Assembly (NCBI RefSeq): GCF_021502585.1
Contig: NZ_JAKFGM010000001.1
Span: forward strand, 620,001 to 684,000
DNA: 64,000 nt
Source of the DNA: Sphingomonas cremea
GTDB lineage: Bacteria > Pseudomonadota > Alphaproteobacteria > Sphingomonadales > Sphingomonadaceae
Reading direction: 5' to 3'
The notes below the pieces were generated by a model. The model ran no database searches, had not been told where the DNA came from, and worked only from the letters and a program-made list of their open reading frames with translations. A program made the position numbers and the translations under genes. Below are positions 36,668 through 44,738 of this stretch, piece after piece. Numbering within the stretch: the first letter of the stretch is position 1; each line of letters opens with the position of its first letter.

Positions 36668-37156
36668 GTGCGCATTCGGCCGTTCAGGCCCGGCGACGAG
36701 GCCGATCTTGCCGAAATATTCTTTACGGCCGTGCGCGAGATCGCAAGCCGCCATTATTCCGAAGAGCAGGTTAAGGCGTGGGCGCCGATTGTGCCGGCGA
36801 CGGAGCGGTTCACCGCGCGAGCAGCGGATGGACGAAAGATTTTCGTCGCGACCGATGAGAATGATCGGCCACTTGCCTATGGCGATCTGGAGCCAGATGG
36901 ACATATCGACCACCTCTTCTGCCGGCCCGAAGCTGCCGGAACGGGTGGCACCGCAATCCTCTATTGCGAGCTTGAAGCCGAAGCAGTCAGGGCAGGTATC
37001 GACTCGCTCTACGTTGAGGCAAGCGAGCCCGCCCGAAGATTCTTCCTCAAACAGGGGTTTGAGGTGATCGAACGGCGCGATTTCGAACTGACCGGAGTTC
37101 CGATCCACAATTTTCGCATGGAGAAGCGGCTCGGCACGGCATCTGTCCCAGGTTGA
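36668..37156 (+). CDS. GNAT-family N-acetyltransferase
   Basis: A 162-residue protein with the GNAT pattern: RPGDEADLAEIF at the N-terminus, the motif A strand and turn around DHLFCRPEAAGTGGTAILY, and YVEASEPARRFFLKQGFEVI as motif B. Motif A has PEAAGTGG rather than the usual Q/RxxGxG/A, a mild divergence in the acetyl-CoA pyrophosphate loop. The substrate is unknown. It starts with GTG one base after the putA stop, so it is translationally linked to putA; a link to proline or amino-acid metabolism is only an inference. Confidence 0.85.
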   Translation: MRIRPFRPGDEADLAEIFFTAVREIASRHYSEEQVKAWAPIVPATERFTARAADGRKIFVATDENDRPLAYGDLEPDGHIDHLFCRPEAAGTGGTAILYCELEAEAVRAGIDSLYVEASEPARRFFLKQGFEVIERRDFELTGVPIHNFRMEKRLGTASVPG

Positions 37157-37247
37157 TACGCGCTCAAATAGCCTCTTGAGCGGATGCCAACTGGAGTGGT
37201 TGAAGACCGTGTGGGATGGTCTCTCCGGGGACAAGAACGCATCTCGC

Positions 37248-37279
37248 CGAAGCGGTCAGGCCTGTGCCTGGCCGCTTCG
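37248..37279. repeat. long hairpin between the GNAT gene and tRNA-Asn
   Basis: CGAAGCGGTCAGGC pairs with GCCTGGCCGCTTCG over 14 positions with a single G-T wobble and a 4-base loop. It lies downstream of both the plus-strand putA/GNAT unit and the minus-strand tRNA, so it is well placed as a bidirectional terminator, although neither side carries a T tract. Confidence 0.6.
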
Positions 37280-37307
37280 TTCATATGACGATGCGCTTGA
37301 AGAAAAA

Positions 37308-37382
37308 TGGCTCCCCGGGCCTGATTCGAACAGGCGACCATTCGATTAACAGTCGAACGCTCTACCGCTGAGCTACCGGGGA
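37308..37382 (-). tRNA. tRNA-Asn (anticodon GTT)
   Basis: The minus strand folds as a 75-nt tRNA. Acceptor TCCCCGG pairs with CCGGGGA, the discriminator is G and CCA is encoded. The D arm is GCTC...GAGC. The anticodon stem TTCGA/TCGAA encloses CTGTTAA, giving anticodon GTT. The T loop is TTCGAAT. It reads AAC and AAT. No integrase or second copy of the tRNA 3' end is visible nearby, so it shows no sign of use as an attachment site. Confidence 0.97.
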
Positions 37383-37479
37383 GCAGCTCCCATGGGCTCC
37401 CATCAAAGTATCACTTCGATGGGGGTCCCGGGCGGGAGCGACGCCGCCTAATAGCGTGCCCGCCGCGCGTTGCAAGGCT

Positions 37480-38307
37480 TCAAGTAGCAAATTGCTCCAT
37501 TGCGATCCGCTCGTCGAGCGCGTGTTCCGGATCGAACAGCAATGTCAGGGAACGCGACCGGTCGAGGCTGACGTCGACCGTGCAGACTTCGCGCACCTCA
37601 AACTGGTCGGCGACGGCCGCAACCGGCCGCTTATCCGCTTCCAGCACCCGAAATCTCACCGATACGTCGTCAGGCAGGATCGCGCCCGACCAACGGCGCG
37701 GACGAAATGGGCTGATCGACGTTAGTGCCAGCATCTTTGCGGCTAGCGGCAAGATGGGACCATGGGCCGAAAGGTTGTAGGCGGTCGAGCCCGCCGGCGT
37801 TGCCACCAGCACGCCGTCCGCAACTAGTTCCGGCATCACCACCCGGCCATTGACGCTAATTTCGATCTTGGCCGTCTGACGCGTTTCGCGCAGCAGCGAG
37901 ACCTCGTTGATCGCCGGATGGTTCCAGGTTTCGCCGCGGATCGTGGTCGCTTCCATGTTGAGTGGCGCAACGCGGATATGCTTGGCGTTGGCGATCCGCT
38001 CCTGGAGGCAATCAAGCCGCCAGTCGTTCATCAGGAAACCGAAAGTGCCCCGGTTCATCCCGAACACCGGTCGAGCGCTGCCGTCTTCCAGCATGGCGTG
38101 AAGCGTTTGCAGCATGAAACCATCGCCACCCAGCGCGACCAGCGTTTCCGCCTCGTCTTCATCGGCCCAGCTATAGCGCCGGCGCAACATCGCCTCGGCG
38201 GCCTTGGCCGCTTCGCCTGGAGAGGAGACGAGACCGATGCGCCGCGCGGCAAGGTCGCGCTCGGGCGGGCGGGGTGATGGACCGGCGCGGTTCACAGCCG
38301 ATAGCAT
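37480..38307 (-). CDS. nadK: NAD kinase
   Basis: A cytoplasmic enzyme that phosphorylates NAD to NADP. The signature GGDG lies at 60-63 (VALGGDGFMLQTLH), followed by GMNRGTFGFLMN, the conserved NE (AINEVSL) and VATPAGSTAYNLSAHGP. It has 275 residues from the ATG at 38307. That start is chosen because the family normally begins about 50-60 residues before GGDG; the frame stays open to 38415. It is divergent from the EAL gene. Confidence 0.93.
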   Translation of the reverse strand: MLSAVNRAGPSPRPPERDLAARRIGLVSSPGEAAKAAEAMLRRRYSWADEDEAETLVALGGDGFMLQTLHAMLEDGSARPVFGMNRGTFGFLMNDWRLDCLQERIANAKHIRVAPLNMEATTIRGETWNHPAINEVSLLRETRQTAKIEISVNGRVVMPELVADGVLVATPAGSTAYNLSAHGPILPLAAKMLALTSISPFRPRRWSGAILPDDVSVRFRVLEADKRPVAAVADQFEVREVCTVDVSLDRSRSLTLLFDPEHALDERIAMEQFAT

Positions 38308-38400
38308 AAGGATTTGCGGCAAAAGCGCTACTGTCCCGAAACGGAGCGCGCCCGACTGGCGGCTTGGTTGCCCTGCGGCAGCACAGGTAAACCGCTGCCC

Positions 38401-39237
38401 ATGCGTATTTGGCATTGGCCAGTGTTCGGGGGCAAGCGGGCGTCGGATCGCGAGATTCCGGCGCCCGCTTCGAATCGACGCGATCGAGCGCTTGAGGATG
38501 CGATCCGCCGCGACCGCATCGGCCTACGCTTCCAGCCGCAGATCGAGCCAGCCAGCGGGCGCGTCATCGGGGTAGAGGCCCTAGCACGGTGGAGCGAGGC
38601 GGAGAGTCCTGAATCCTTGTTCGCCCGGGCGGAGGCTGCCGGACTTGCCGAGCGCCTCTCACGCGCCATCCAGCGCAAGGCGCTACGGATCGCCAGTGGC
38701 TGGCGCGGGCCCCTGGCGTCGCTTCCTCTTTCGATCAATCTCTTGCCTCGAGACCTTGATCGGGCCGGTTATGCTCAGTGGCTGCTGGGAGAGATTGAAA
38801 TGGCAGGCCTCCATCCGGAGCGCATTACCGTGGAGATCGTCGAAAGCAGCGTGATGGCCGACGATCCGAAGGTCGCCGCCCGGCTGGCTCGACTCCGCGC
38901 CGCGGGGGTGCGCATTGCGATCGACGATTTCGGCACCGGCTATTCGAGCCTTGCCTACCTGACGACGCTTCCGCTGGACGCGATCAAGATCGACCGGGCG
39001 ATGATATCCGACATCGTTGGCGGCAGCCGCGACCGGATCGTGGTCAAGGCGATGATCCGGCTCGCCCGGGAACTGGACCTCAAGGTGATCGTCGAGGGCG
39101 TCGAGAACCTGGCCCAACTTCACCTCTTGGAGGAGTGGGGCTGCGACCTTTATCAAGGCTTTCTTGGTGCGGGCGCACTCGACGAAGCAGAGCTGGCGCG
39201 CTTCGTGATTGCAGCCGAGCAGACCGCCGCCGCCTAG
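38401..39237 (+). CDS. stand-alone EAL-domain cyclic-di-GMP phosphodiesterase
   Basis: A 278-residue protein that is almost entirely an EAL domain, with no GGDEF or membrane segment. Metal and catalytic residues look complete: Glu59 in EAL (GVEALARW), Asn in INLLP, Glu in EIVESS, DDFGTGYSSLAYL, Lys in IKIDRAM, EGVEN and Gln in YQGF. After the Gln it reads LGAGAL instead of the usual YLFSRPL, so the C-terminal lid differs. It probably hydrolyses cyclic-di-GMP in the cytoplasm. The start at 38401 is preferred over 38314. Its TAG stop overlaps the mfd stop in a shared CTAG. Confidence 0.88.
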   Translation: MRIWHWPVFGGKRASDREIPAPASNRRDRALEDAIRRDRIGLRFQPQIEPASGRVIGVEALARWSEAESPESLFARAEAAGLAERLSRAIQRKALRIASGWRGPLASLPLSINLLPRDLDRAGYAQWLLGEIEMAGLHPERITVEIVESSVMADDPKVAARLARLRAAGVRIAIDDFGTGYSSLAYLTTLPLDAIKIDRAMISDIVGGSRDRIVVKAMIRLARELDLKVIVEGVENLAQLHLLEEWGCDLYQGFLGAGALDEAELARFVIAAEQTAAA

Positions 39238-42200
39238 GCCGGCTCCAGTTCCTGCTTCACCTCTCCCGCCGCAAGTACCCGCATCAACCCGCGCGAGATT
39301 TGCAGGGCACCCTGGAGGCGGGATTCGCCGGTTGGCCATTCCCGGCCGATCACCAGTTTGCTGTCTGGCCGGAGCTTCGCGGCGCCTTTCAGCCGTTCGA
39401 CGTATCCCAACAGGCCAGCAAGATCTGGGAAGCCGCTAGGTGCGAAGGTTACCACTGCTCCCTTCGCTCCCACGTCCAGCTTGGCGATCCGCGCTTTCTT
39501 GCAATTGATTTTGGTTTCAACGATTTGCAGTAGGTTCTGCGTTTCAGATGGCAATTTGCCAAAGCGGTCGATCAACTCGGCTGCAAAGGCTTCGACGCTT
39601 TGCCGATCGTCGAGCTCGCCGAGCCGGCGATAGAGGCCCATGCGCAGGTCAAGGTCAGACACATAATGTTCCGGAATGAGAATCGGCGCCTCGACGTTGA
39701 TTTGGGGAGTGAACTCTTCCTGCCGCTCTGCAGCCCCGGATTTCTGCTCGAGGATCGCCTCCTCCAGCATGGACTGGTAAAGTTCGAAGCCGACCTCCTT
39801 GATGTGCCCGGACTGCTCGTCGCCGAGGATGTTGCCGGCCCCACGGATATCGAGATCGTGACTGGCCAGCTGAAACCCGGCGCCCAGGCTGTCGAGATTG
39901 GCGAGTACCTGAAGGCGCTTGTCGGCGCCTTCGGTCAGCGCGCGATCGGGGGTCGTCGTCAGATAGGCATAGGCGCGGGTCTTGGACCGGCCGACGCGGC
40001 CGCGTAATTGGTAAAGCTGCGCAAGCCCGAACCGGTCGGCCCGGTGGACGATGAGCGTATTGGCAGATGGAATGTCGAGCCCGCTTTCGACGATGGTAGT
40101 TGATAGGAGCACGTCATATTTCCTGTCGTAGAAGGCGCTCATCCGCTCCTCTACTTCGGTCGGACTCATCTGGCCGTGCGCCGTCACCGCCTTCACTTCG
40201 GGTACTTCCTCGCTCAACCACTTCTCCAGATCAGGCAAGTCGGCGATCCTCGGCGCGACCAAAAAGCTTTGCCCGCCGCGATAATGCTCGCGCAGCAGCG
40301 CTTCGCGGACCACCACCGGATCCCAGGGCGCGACATATGTGCGTACCGCCAACCGATCGACCGGCGGGGTCTGGATGACGCTGAGCTCGCGTAGGCCCGA
40401 CATCGCCATTTGCAGCGTCCGCGGGATCGGCGTCGCGGTAAGCGTGAGGACATGGACATCCTCCTTCAAGGCCTTGAGCTTTTCCTTGTGGGCGACTCCG
40501 AAATGCTGCTCCTCGTCGACGATAACCAAGCCCAATTTCTTGAACTTGATCGATTTCGAAAGCAGCGCGTGGGTGCCGATGACAATGTCGACCTTGCCCT
40601 GTTCAAGTCGCTCGCGGGTGGCCTTTGCTTCGGCCGCTGGGACAAGGCGTGACAATCGTCCGATCTCAATGGGGAATCCCTGGAAGCGAGCGATGAAGTT
40701 TGAATAATGCTGGCGGGCCAGGAGCGTGGTCGGGCAGATCAGCGCGACCTGATAGCCGGCCATGGCGGCGACAAAGGCGGCCCTAAGCGCTACCTCGGTC
40801 TTGCCGAAGCCCACGTCGCCGCACACCAGCCGGTCCATTGGCTTGCCGCTTTCCAGGTCTTCGAGCACCTCGGCGATGGCCCGATCCTGGTCATCGGTTT
40901 CCTCATAGGGGAAGCGGTCGATGAATTCGGGGAGGCTGGCATCGGCTTCTGCGACCTGGCCGGGCCGGGTGGCACGGATTGCCGCGGTCTTGATCAATTC
41001 ACCGGCAATCTCGCGAATGCGCTCCTTCATTCGTGACTTGCGCCGCTGCCATGCCTCGCCGCCTAGGCGGTCGAGCGTAGCCCTTTCGCTGTCGCTGCCG
41101 TAGCGCGACAGGACGTCGATATTCTCGACCGGGACGTAAAGCTTGTCGCCCCCGGCGTAAAACAGGGCAACGCAGTCGTGCGGCGCCTTGCCGACCATGA
41201 CGGACGTCAGCCCTTCATAGCGGGCGACGCCATGATCGGCGTGGACGACCAGGTCGCCGGGAGTAAGTGCGGCAAGTTCGGCCAAGAAGGCATCGGCACT
41301 CTTGCGGCGGCGCTTGCGGCGGACCAGGCGGTCACCGAGCATGTCCTGCTCGGTAAGCACGGCAACTTCAGGACCGGCAAAGCCATGGTCGAGCGGCAGG
41401 ACGATCAGCGCAACATCCGCGCGGGCGCCGAGCGCTTCCTGCCAGCTGTCGACCAGCTTCAGGCTCTTGAGGCCATGATCCTCCAGCAGGCCCGACAGTC
41501 TTTCGCGGGCGCCGACGGTGTAACTGCCGAGGACAATTTTCTTTTTGTCCTTCTTAAGCTTGGCGACATGCTTGACGACGGCCTCGTAAACATTTGCACC
41601 CTGCGCCCGCTCGGCCGCGAAATCGCGCGGCCCGTCGACTCCAAAATCGATGACCTTGTCGCTTCCGGGCTGCGAGAACGGTGTTGTGGCGTGAATAGGC
41701 CGACCTTCGATCACCGAACGCCATTCCTTGCTGCCAAGATAAAGGGTTGAGGGCGCCAGCGGGCGGTAGCTGCCCGGCTCGGTAACCATCGCCCGCTCGC
41801 GATTAGAGAAATAATCCTCGATCGCCTCATGCCGGGCCTCGAGCGCGCCGTCCGTGTTCGAATCGCGGAGAATGACGTCATGCTCGCCGAGATGGTCAAA
41901 CAGGGTCGACAGCTTCTCCTCAAAGAGCGGCAGCCAATGTTCCATGCCGGCCAGGCGCCGGCCGTCGCTGATGGCCTGGTAGAGCGGATCGCCGGTGGCA
42001 TTGGCGCCGAATTGCTCGCGGTAGCGGGCGCGAAAACGCTTGATCGTTTCCTCGTCCAGTAGTGCCTCGCTCGCCGGCATCAGGGTGAAAGCCTCTGCCT
42101 TGCCTGTCGTCCGCTGGTCGGCGGGGTCGAAGCGGCGCATCGTCTCGATCTCGTCGCCGAAGAAGTCCAGCCGGATCGCTAGCTCTTCACCCGCCGGAAA

Positions 42201-42731
42201 CAGGTCGACGATCGAGCCGCGCACGGCAAATTCGCCGGCGTCATGGACCGCGTCGGTCCGCTGATAGCCATTGGCGATAAGCAGTTCGACCAGCCGGTCC
42301 CGCTCGATCCTTTCGCCGGCAGCCAGGCGCCGGGTCAATTGGCGAATCCGGAAGGGCGTCAAAATTCGTTGGGTCGCCGCATTGGCAGTGGCGATGAGAA
42401 GCTGAGGATGCTTGCGCTTGCCCTGCAGCTTTTCAAGCGTTGCCAGTCGTTCGGCCATTACGCGTAGGGCCGGGGAGGCACGGTCGTAGGGCAGGCAATC
42501 CCAAGCCGGAAACGTCAGCACTTCCACATCAGGCGCGAAAACCGGCACCGTGTCCTGCAATGCCCTCATCGCAGCTTCGTCCGCCGCGACGATAATTGCA
42601 CGGCCACCCTTGCCCGTCCCATGAACGGCGCGGGCGAGATCCGCCGCCAGCCACGGCAGGAATCCCGCGGGAACTCCGGCCAGCGTTACCGGCGCACTGG
42701 CCCTCAAGATTCGGGAGAGGGCGTCGCTCAT
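39234..42731 (-). CDS. mfd: transcription-repair coupling factor
   Basis: A 1165-residue SF2 ATPase that removes stalled RNA polymerase from DNA lesions and recruits UvrA. The UvrB-like N-terminus includes TFPAWDCLPYDRASP; the RNA-polymerase-interacting region contains GDLVVHADHGVARYEG. Walker A is GDVGFGKT at 638-645, followed by [18 protein letters not shown] and RGRVGRS. The start at 42731 overlaps the sdhE stop (ATGA); a frame open to 42821 would cover sdhE. Its own TAG shares CTAG with the EAL gene. Confidence 0.97.
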   Translation of the reverse strand: MSDALSRILRASAPVTLAGVPAGFLPWLAADLARAVHGTGKGGRAIIVAADEAAMRALQDTVPVFAPDVEVLTFPAWDCLPYDRASPALRVMAERLATLEKLQGKRKHPQLLIATANAATQRILTPFRIRQLTRRLAAGERIERDRLVELLIANGYQRTDAVHDAGEFAVRGSIVDLFPAGEELAIRLDFFGDEIETMRRFDPADQRTTGKAEAFTLMPASEALLDEETIKRFRARYREQFGANATGDPLYQAISDGRRLAGMEHWLPLFEEKLSTLFDHLGEHDVILRDSNTDGALEARHEAIEDYFSNRERAMVTEPGSYRPLAPSTLYLGSKEWRSVIEGRPIHATTPFSQPGSDKVIDFGVDGPRDFAAERAQGANVYEAVVKHVAKLKKDKKKIVLGSYTVGARERLSGLLEDHGLKSLKLVDSWQEALGARADVALIVLPLDHGFAGPEVAVLTEQDMLGDRLVRRKRRRKSADAFLAELAALTPGDLVVHADHGVARYEGLTSVMVGKAPHDCVALFYAGGDKLYVPVENIDVLSRYGSDSERATLDRLGGEAWQRRKSRMKERIREIAGELIKTAAIRATRPGQVAEADASLPEFIDRFPYEETDDQDRAIAEVLEDLESGKPMDRLVCGDVGFGKTEVALRAAFVAAMAGYQVALICPTTLLARQHYSNFIARFQGFPIEIGRLSRLVPAAEAKATRERLEQGKVDIVIGTHALLSKSIKFKKLGLVIVDEEQHFGVAHKEKLKALKEDVHVLTLTATPIPRTLQMAMSGLRELSVIQTPPVDRLAVRTYVAPWDPVVVREALLREHYRGGQSFLVAPRIADLPDLEKWLSEEVPEVKAVTAHGQMSPTEVEERMSAFYDRKYDVLLSTTIVESGLDIPSANTLIVHRADRFGLAQLYQLRGRVGRSKTRAYAYLTTTPDRALTEGADKRLQVLANLDSLGAGFQLASHDLDIRGAGNILGDEQSGHIKEVGFELYQSMLEEAILEQKSGAAERQEEFTPQINVEAPILIPEHYVSDLDLRMGLYRRLGELDDRQSVEAFAAELIDRFGKLPSETQNLLQIVETKINCKKARIAKLDVGAKGAVVTFAPSGFPDLAGLLGYVERLKGAAKLRPDSKLVIGREWPTGESRLQGALQISRGLMRVLAAGEVKQELEPA

Positions 42732-42988
42732 TTCGCCACCTTGATGAAGTCGAGGCGTCGAAAGGCATCCATCATGGGGCCCTGAAAGCGCTCGGGGATG
42801 GGCTCGGTCCCGATCGCCCACGCCATGATGTCAACGTCCGTCTCGGTCAGCAGTGCTGCAAACAGTGCGCGCTCATGCGCGTCCCATGAGTTGTGGTAGG
42901 CATCGAAGAAGCCGCCAATCATCATGTCCGCCTCGCGCGTGCCGCGGTGCCAGGCGCGATACCGTAGCGCCCTCAACACTTCATCCAT
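42728..42988 (-). CDS. sdhE: FAD assembly factor SdhE (succinate dehydrogenase)
   Basis: An 86-residue protein of the SdhE/YgfY/SDH5 family that promotes covalent flavinylation of SdhA. The RGxxE motif is present as HRGTREADMM, and the helical FLNALL-type region (FAALLTETDVDIMAWAIG) follows. GGAGGAAGG lies about 8 bases before the ATG at 42988. The stop overlaps the mfd start by four bases, so mfd translation is likely coupled to it. This sdhE-mfd pairing is seen in other alphaproteobacteria. Confidence 0.92.
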   Translation of the reverse strand: MDEVLRALRYRAWHRGTREADMMIGGFFDAYHNSWDAHERALFAALLTETDVDIMAWAIGTEPIPERFQGPMMDAFRRLDFIKVAK

Positions 42989-43015
42989 GAACGGCCTTCC
43001 TCCAAACGCAAATGG

Positions 43016-43038
43016 CCCGCGGCGAATTTCGCCGCGGG
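43016..43038. repeat. perfect palindromic hairpin upstream of sdhE
   Basis: CCCGCGGCGAA and TTCGCCGCGGG form an 11-bp perfect stem with a one-base centre. It lies 47 bases after the stop of the secreted-protein gene and 28 bases before sdhE. There is no T tract. It could end transcription of the upstream gene or act in the sdhE leader. Confidence 0.6.
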
Positions 43039-43084
43039 ATCTCATTCGCCGATCTAGGAGTGGCTAAAGGCTAGGGCAAGGCCG

Positions 43085-43720
43085 CTAGCGGGCGGCGTGG
43101 TCCGAATGCGCAAAGTTTGCGGCGGCATAAGCTGCGCAGCTCACCTTCGGGTTGAATTGGGCGAAAACTCCGCTCGGATTCTTGCGGTATAGCCACACAT
43201 GACGATCGTAATGTGGTTCAAACATATGCGCTTCGTCGATCGCCGTCGCGGGGTCATCCTTCATCGAGTCATATTCGACCCCATGAAAGCTGGGCGGCCG
43301 TACGTTTCCGGCCTCGTGCCATGCTTTGGCAAACACCAGGTTCTCTACCGCGACCAGCTTTAAGGATCCGTCAGCTTGCGGTTCGTAAATCAGGATCGAC
43401 GGCTTACGAAAATCGGTGTGGGTCCCATTTCCATTCACTCGCGGGTTGGGCGGGGCCGAGATGCCGAGCATGTCAGGGCGGAAATAATGGATGCCCATGG
43501 CGCCCAGCGCCTTCGGCCGCCCCATCATATCGGCCGTTTCGCACATGTTGGCCGGGTCGCGGATATAGCCTTCTGCAAGGGCCACGTTCACGTCCTGATA
43601 TTTGGCCGTCAGCGCCCGGACCTCGTTGAGGCTCGGTTCCGCCTTGTTGCCCGCCAGGGCCGCAGGCGAGTATACCCCCATGACCGCGGCCAGAACGGCG
43701 CCGCCGATTTTTGCTCTCAT
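43085..43720 (-). CDS. secreted protein of unknown function
   Basis: A 211-residue protein with a clear signal peptide (MRAKIGGAVLAAVMGVYSPAALA/G), so periplasmic or secreted. The mature part has ALAEGYIRDPANMCE, MGIHYFRPDMLGI, ILIYEP and a histidine-rich region (FHGVEYD, EAHMFEPHYDRHVWLYRKNP) that could bind metal. Only two cysteines are visible in the mature part, possibly a disulfide. GAGGAGAAA precedes the ATG at 43720. It is divergent from a LysR-type regulator 121 bases away, which may control it. I recognise a conserved-looking family but no named function. Confidence 0.75.
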   Translation of the reverse strand: MRAKIGGAVLAAVMGVYSPAALAGNKAEPSLNEVRALTAKYQDVNVALAEGYIRDPANMCETADMMGRPKALGAMGIHYFRPDMLGISAPPNPRVNGNGTHTDFRKPSILIYEPQADGSLKLVAVENLVFAKAWHEAGNVRPPSFHGVEYDSMKDDPATAIDEAHMFEPHYDRHVWLYRKNPSGVFAQFNPKVSCAAYAAANFAHSDHAAR

Positions 43721-43841
43721 GCTAATTTTCTCCTCGCCGCGCGTTCGAGGTGCGGCAGAGCCGGGCCAGATATCGGCCCCCGCTGTGCCACTCAATCGAA
43801 ATGGTTGCAGTGGGGTATGCAAATGTGAATAGCTTTGGACA

Positions 43842-44738
43842 ATGTTCGCTTGGGACGATCTGAAGCTGTTCCTCGCGCTCTATCGTGAGCGAACGACGGG
43901 GCGTGCAGCAACGGACCTGGGCATCAGCCAGCCGACCGTGGTTCGCCGGCTATCAGGCCTGGAGAGGGAGATCGGCCTGACACTGTTTGAACGACGTGCC
44001 AACGGTCTTGCGCCAACCGATGCTGCATGCCGTCTTTTCAACGCAGCCCAGCAAGTCGAGCGAGGGATTTGCGAATTCACAGCCGAAGTTGAGTCCCTTA
44101 CGGAATCCAGTCTCAGGATCATTCGAGTGACGCTGCTCGATCATTTCGAACAGCTAATGGTGCCGCTGTTGCGCGGCTTCCGAGAACGGTGGCCCTCGGT
44201 TCATGTCGAGCTACTGCCGAGTGATCGCATCTACGACCTGGCGAGAGGGGAGGCGGACATTGCCGTTCGTGGGCGCGATCGCACCCCCAGCGACGAACTC
44301 GTTACCCGCGATCTCCCTTGTTGCGGCTTTGCGATCTATGCTTCGGCCGATAGTTCATCTGAAGAAAGGCCATCGTCCGTCGAGGAAGTGGGGCGTCATT
44401 CGCTGGCAGTGCTTGACGGACCGCCAGGGCAGTTACCGGTATATCAATGGCTTGCATCGCTAGTTGAGCCGGGAATCACATCGCCTCGGTGTGCCAATTT
44501 CCGTGCTCTCGCCTCGACGATTGCATCTGGGGCCACAATTTCCGCGCTCCCTTGCACGATGGGCGATTCTGATCCGAACCTGGTTCGCTGTTTCGAACCG
44601 CTCGAGCAGTTCGATGTGCCGGTTTATTTAATCGCTCGCCGCGCCATCGTCCGTCGGCCTGCGGCACGGGATCTATTCGAAGCCATTCACGGTTACTTCC
44701 TGGAGCGTCCGGCTCTCCTGATGGGCAAGCGCGCCTAA
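43842..44738 (+). CDS. LysR-type transcriptional regulator
   Basis: A 298-residue regulator. The N-terminal winged helix (FAWDDLKLFLALYRERTTGRAA, then SQPTVVRRLSGLEREIGLTLFER) is the LysR DNA-binding domain. The periplasmic-binding-like effector domain follows (VELLPSDRIYDLARGEADIAVRG). The inducer is unknown. The nearest divergent gene encodes the secreted unknown protein, the classic LysR arrangement. The TAA stop overlaps the recG ATG by one base. Confidence 0.93.
   Translation: MFAWDDLKLFLALYRERTTGRAATDLGISQPTVVRRLSGLEREIGLTLFERRANGLAPTDAACRLFNAAQQVERGICEFTAEVESLTESSLRIIRVTLLDHFEQLMVPLLRGFRERWPSVHVELLPSDRIYDLARGEADIAVRGRDRTPSDELVTRDLPCCGFAIYASADSSSEERPSSVEEVGRHSLAVLDGPPGQLPVYQWLASLVEPGITSPRCANFRALASTIASGATISALPCTMGDSDPNLVRCFEPLEQFDVPVYLIARRAIVRRPAARDLFEAIHGYFLERPALLMGKRA

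Noticed and set aside
37308-37382. tRNA-Asn as an integration site
   Set aside because: No integrase gene and no duplicated tRNA 3' end were found on either side.
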